NCBI GenBank assembly: GCA_034422735.1 | Contig: DAOUJL010000015.1 | Span: 1 to 6,379, forward strand | Direction: 5' to 3' | Source: CATOSD01 sp034422735 | Lineage (GTDB): Bacteria; Chloroflexota; Dehalococcoidia; Lucifugimonadales; CATOSD01 | Length of the DNA: 6,379 bases | Shown here: positions 6,290 through 6,379 of the stretch, in pieces | Numbering within the stretch: position 1 is the first letter of the stretch | Layout of the letters: each line of letters begins with the position of its first letter | Position numbers and translations under genes: made by a program | The notes under the pieces: generated by a model | Seen by the model: only the letters and a program-made list of their open reading frames with translations | What the model was told of the DNA's origin: nothing | Database searches by the model: none

Positions 6290-6348
6290 TGGCCATCAGT
6301 TTACACTTGTCTTAACCAAAACAAAGATAGGTGCAAAGCTGATGGCCA
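6290..6348 (+). promoter_or_regulatory. Imperfect hairpin burying the ribosome binding site and start codon of the right-edge gene
   Basis: TGGCCATCAG (6290-6299) pairs perfectly with CTGATGGCCA (6339-6348). After one bulged base (G6338) pairing resumes: 6300-6302 with 6335-6337, 6304-6313 with 6324-6333 including two G-T pairs, and one mismatch (6303/6334). The loop is 10 nt (6314-6323). In total there are about 23 pairs. The AGGTG site (6329-6333) and the ATG (6342-6344) both lie in the right arm. In RNA this would block translation whenever the whole hairpin is transcribed, as in insertion sequences that silence read-through transcripts. It could instead be a pair of protein-binding repeats. 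Confidence 0.65.
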
Positions 6349-6379
6349 TACATAGCGTACACGAGTGGATTGGAGCGGA
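6342..6379 (+). CDS. Start of an unidentified protein, cut by the window edge (possible transposase)
   Basis: ATG at 6342 opens a frame reading M-A-I-H-S-V-H-E-W-I-G-A and then D or E at the edge. AGGTG (6329-6333) lies 8 nt upstream, a reasonable ribosome binding site. Twelve codons are too few to assign a family. The hairpin over the start and the AT-richer leader suggest a mobile-element gene, but this is inference. It is transcribed divergently from the arg operon, with about 170 bp between the two start codons. That gap holds the argJ promoter candidate and the hairpin, and nothing else I can support. Confidence 0.45.
   Translation, partial: MAIHSVHEWIGA

Larger units (their letters stand above)
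6267..6379 (+). mobile_element. Possible left end of an insertion sequence running off the right edge
   Basis: Base composition drops sharply from the GC-rich arg genes to an AT-richer leader. The stretch opens with AGAGCCTGTGTCAGATTA, which recalls terminal repeats of IS256-like elements; this is memory-based and not verified. It is followed by a long hairpin and then a new open frame reading rightward. The reverse complement of its first nine bases recurs immediately beyond argD (144-152). The other end of the element is outside the window, so neither family nor boundaries can be fixed. Confidence 0.3.

Noticed and set aside
6172..6290. ArgR operator (ARG box) upstream of argJ
   Set aside because: I found no convincing 18-bp AT-rich palindrome of the ARG-box type near the promoter.
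5618..6355. Plus-strand 245-codon frame opposite the argJ 5' part and its promoter
   Set aside because: It is antisense to argJ, with a composition typical of shadow frames, and it ends inside the hairpin at the right edge.
1..6379. tRNA genes, CRISPR arrays, riboswitches or a defence system
   Set aside because: No cloverleaf, spaced direct repeats or known leader structures were visible, and the coding space is fully used by the arg operon.

Overview
The window is a compact, high-GC bacterial biosynthetic locus. One tight minus-strand operon fills about 95% of it, and both edges carry pieces of apparent mobile elements. Read in its own direction (right to left), the operon is argJ (6171-4954), argB (4923-4150), a 931-residue UPF0182/COG1615 multi-pass membrane protein gene (4142-1347), then argD (1345-152). 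The junctions are 30, 7 and 1 nt, so the four genes are very probably one transcript with translational coupling. A plausible sigma70-type promoter lies at 6222-6251, just upstream of argJ.

The three enzymes cover the cyclic acetyl route of arginine synthesis. ArgJ moves the acetyl group from N-acetylornithine to glutamate, ArgB phosphorylates N-acetylglutamate, and ArgD transaminates N-acetylglutamate semialdehyde to N-acetylornithine. ArgC, which acts between ArgB and ArgD, is not in the window, nor are argF, argG or argH. The membrane protein between argB and argD has no known role in arginine synthesis and is the most unusual part of the layout.

Two starts are non-canonical. argJ most likely begins at TTG. 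argB most likely begins at ATT, because the catalytic N-terminal K-x-G-G segment has no in-frame ATG, GTG, TTG or CTG before it, while a good Shine-Dalgarno sequence sits 9 nt upstream of the ATT.

The left edge (plus strand, 2 to about 112) is the C-terminal end of an IS30-family transposase, followed by a small palindrome. The right edge (plus strand, from 6342) is the first 12 codons of an unidentified gene, with its ribosome binding site and start codon buried in a long imperfect hairpin (6290-6348). Such hairpins are typical of transposase genes protected from outside transcription. No RNA gene, CRISPR array or phage gene was seen.

The organism is probably an environmental bacterium, and Chloroflexota (Dehalococcoidia or SAR202-like) is my best guess. 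This rests on GC content, the UPF0182 protein and the general look of the proteins; it is an inference, not a demonstrated assignment.
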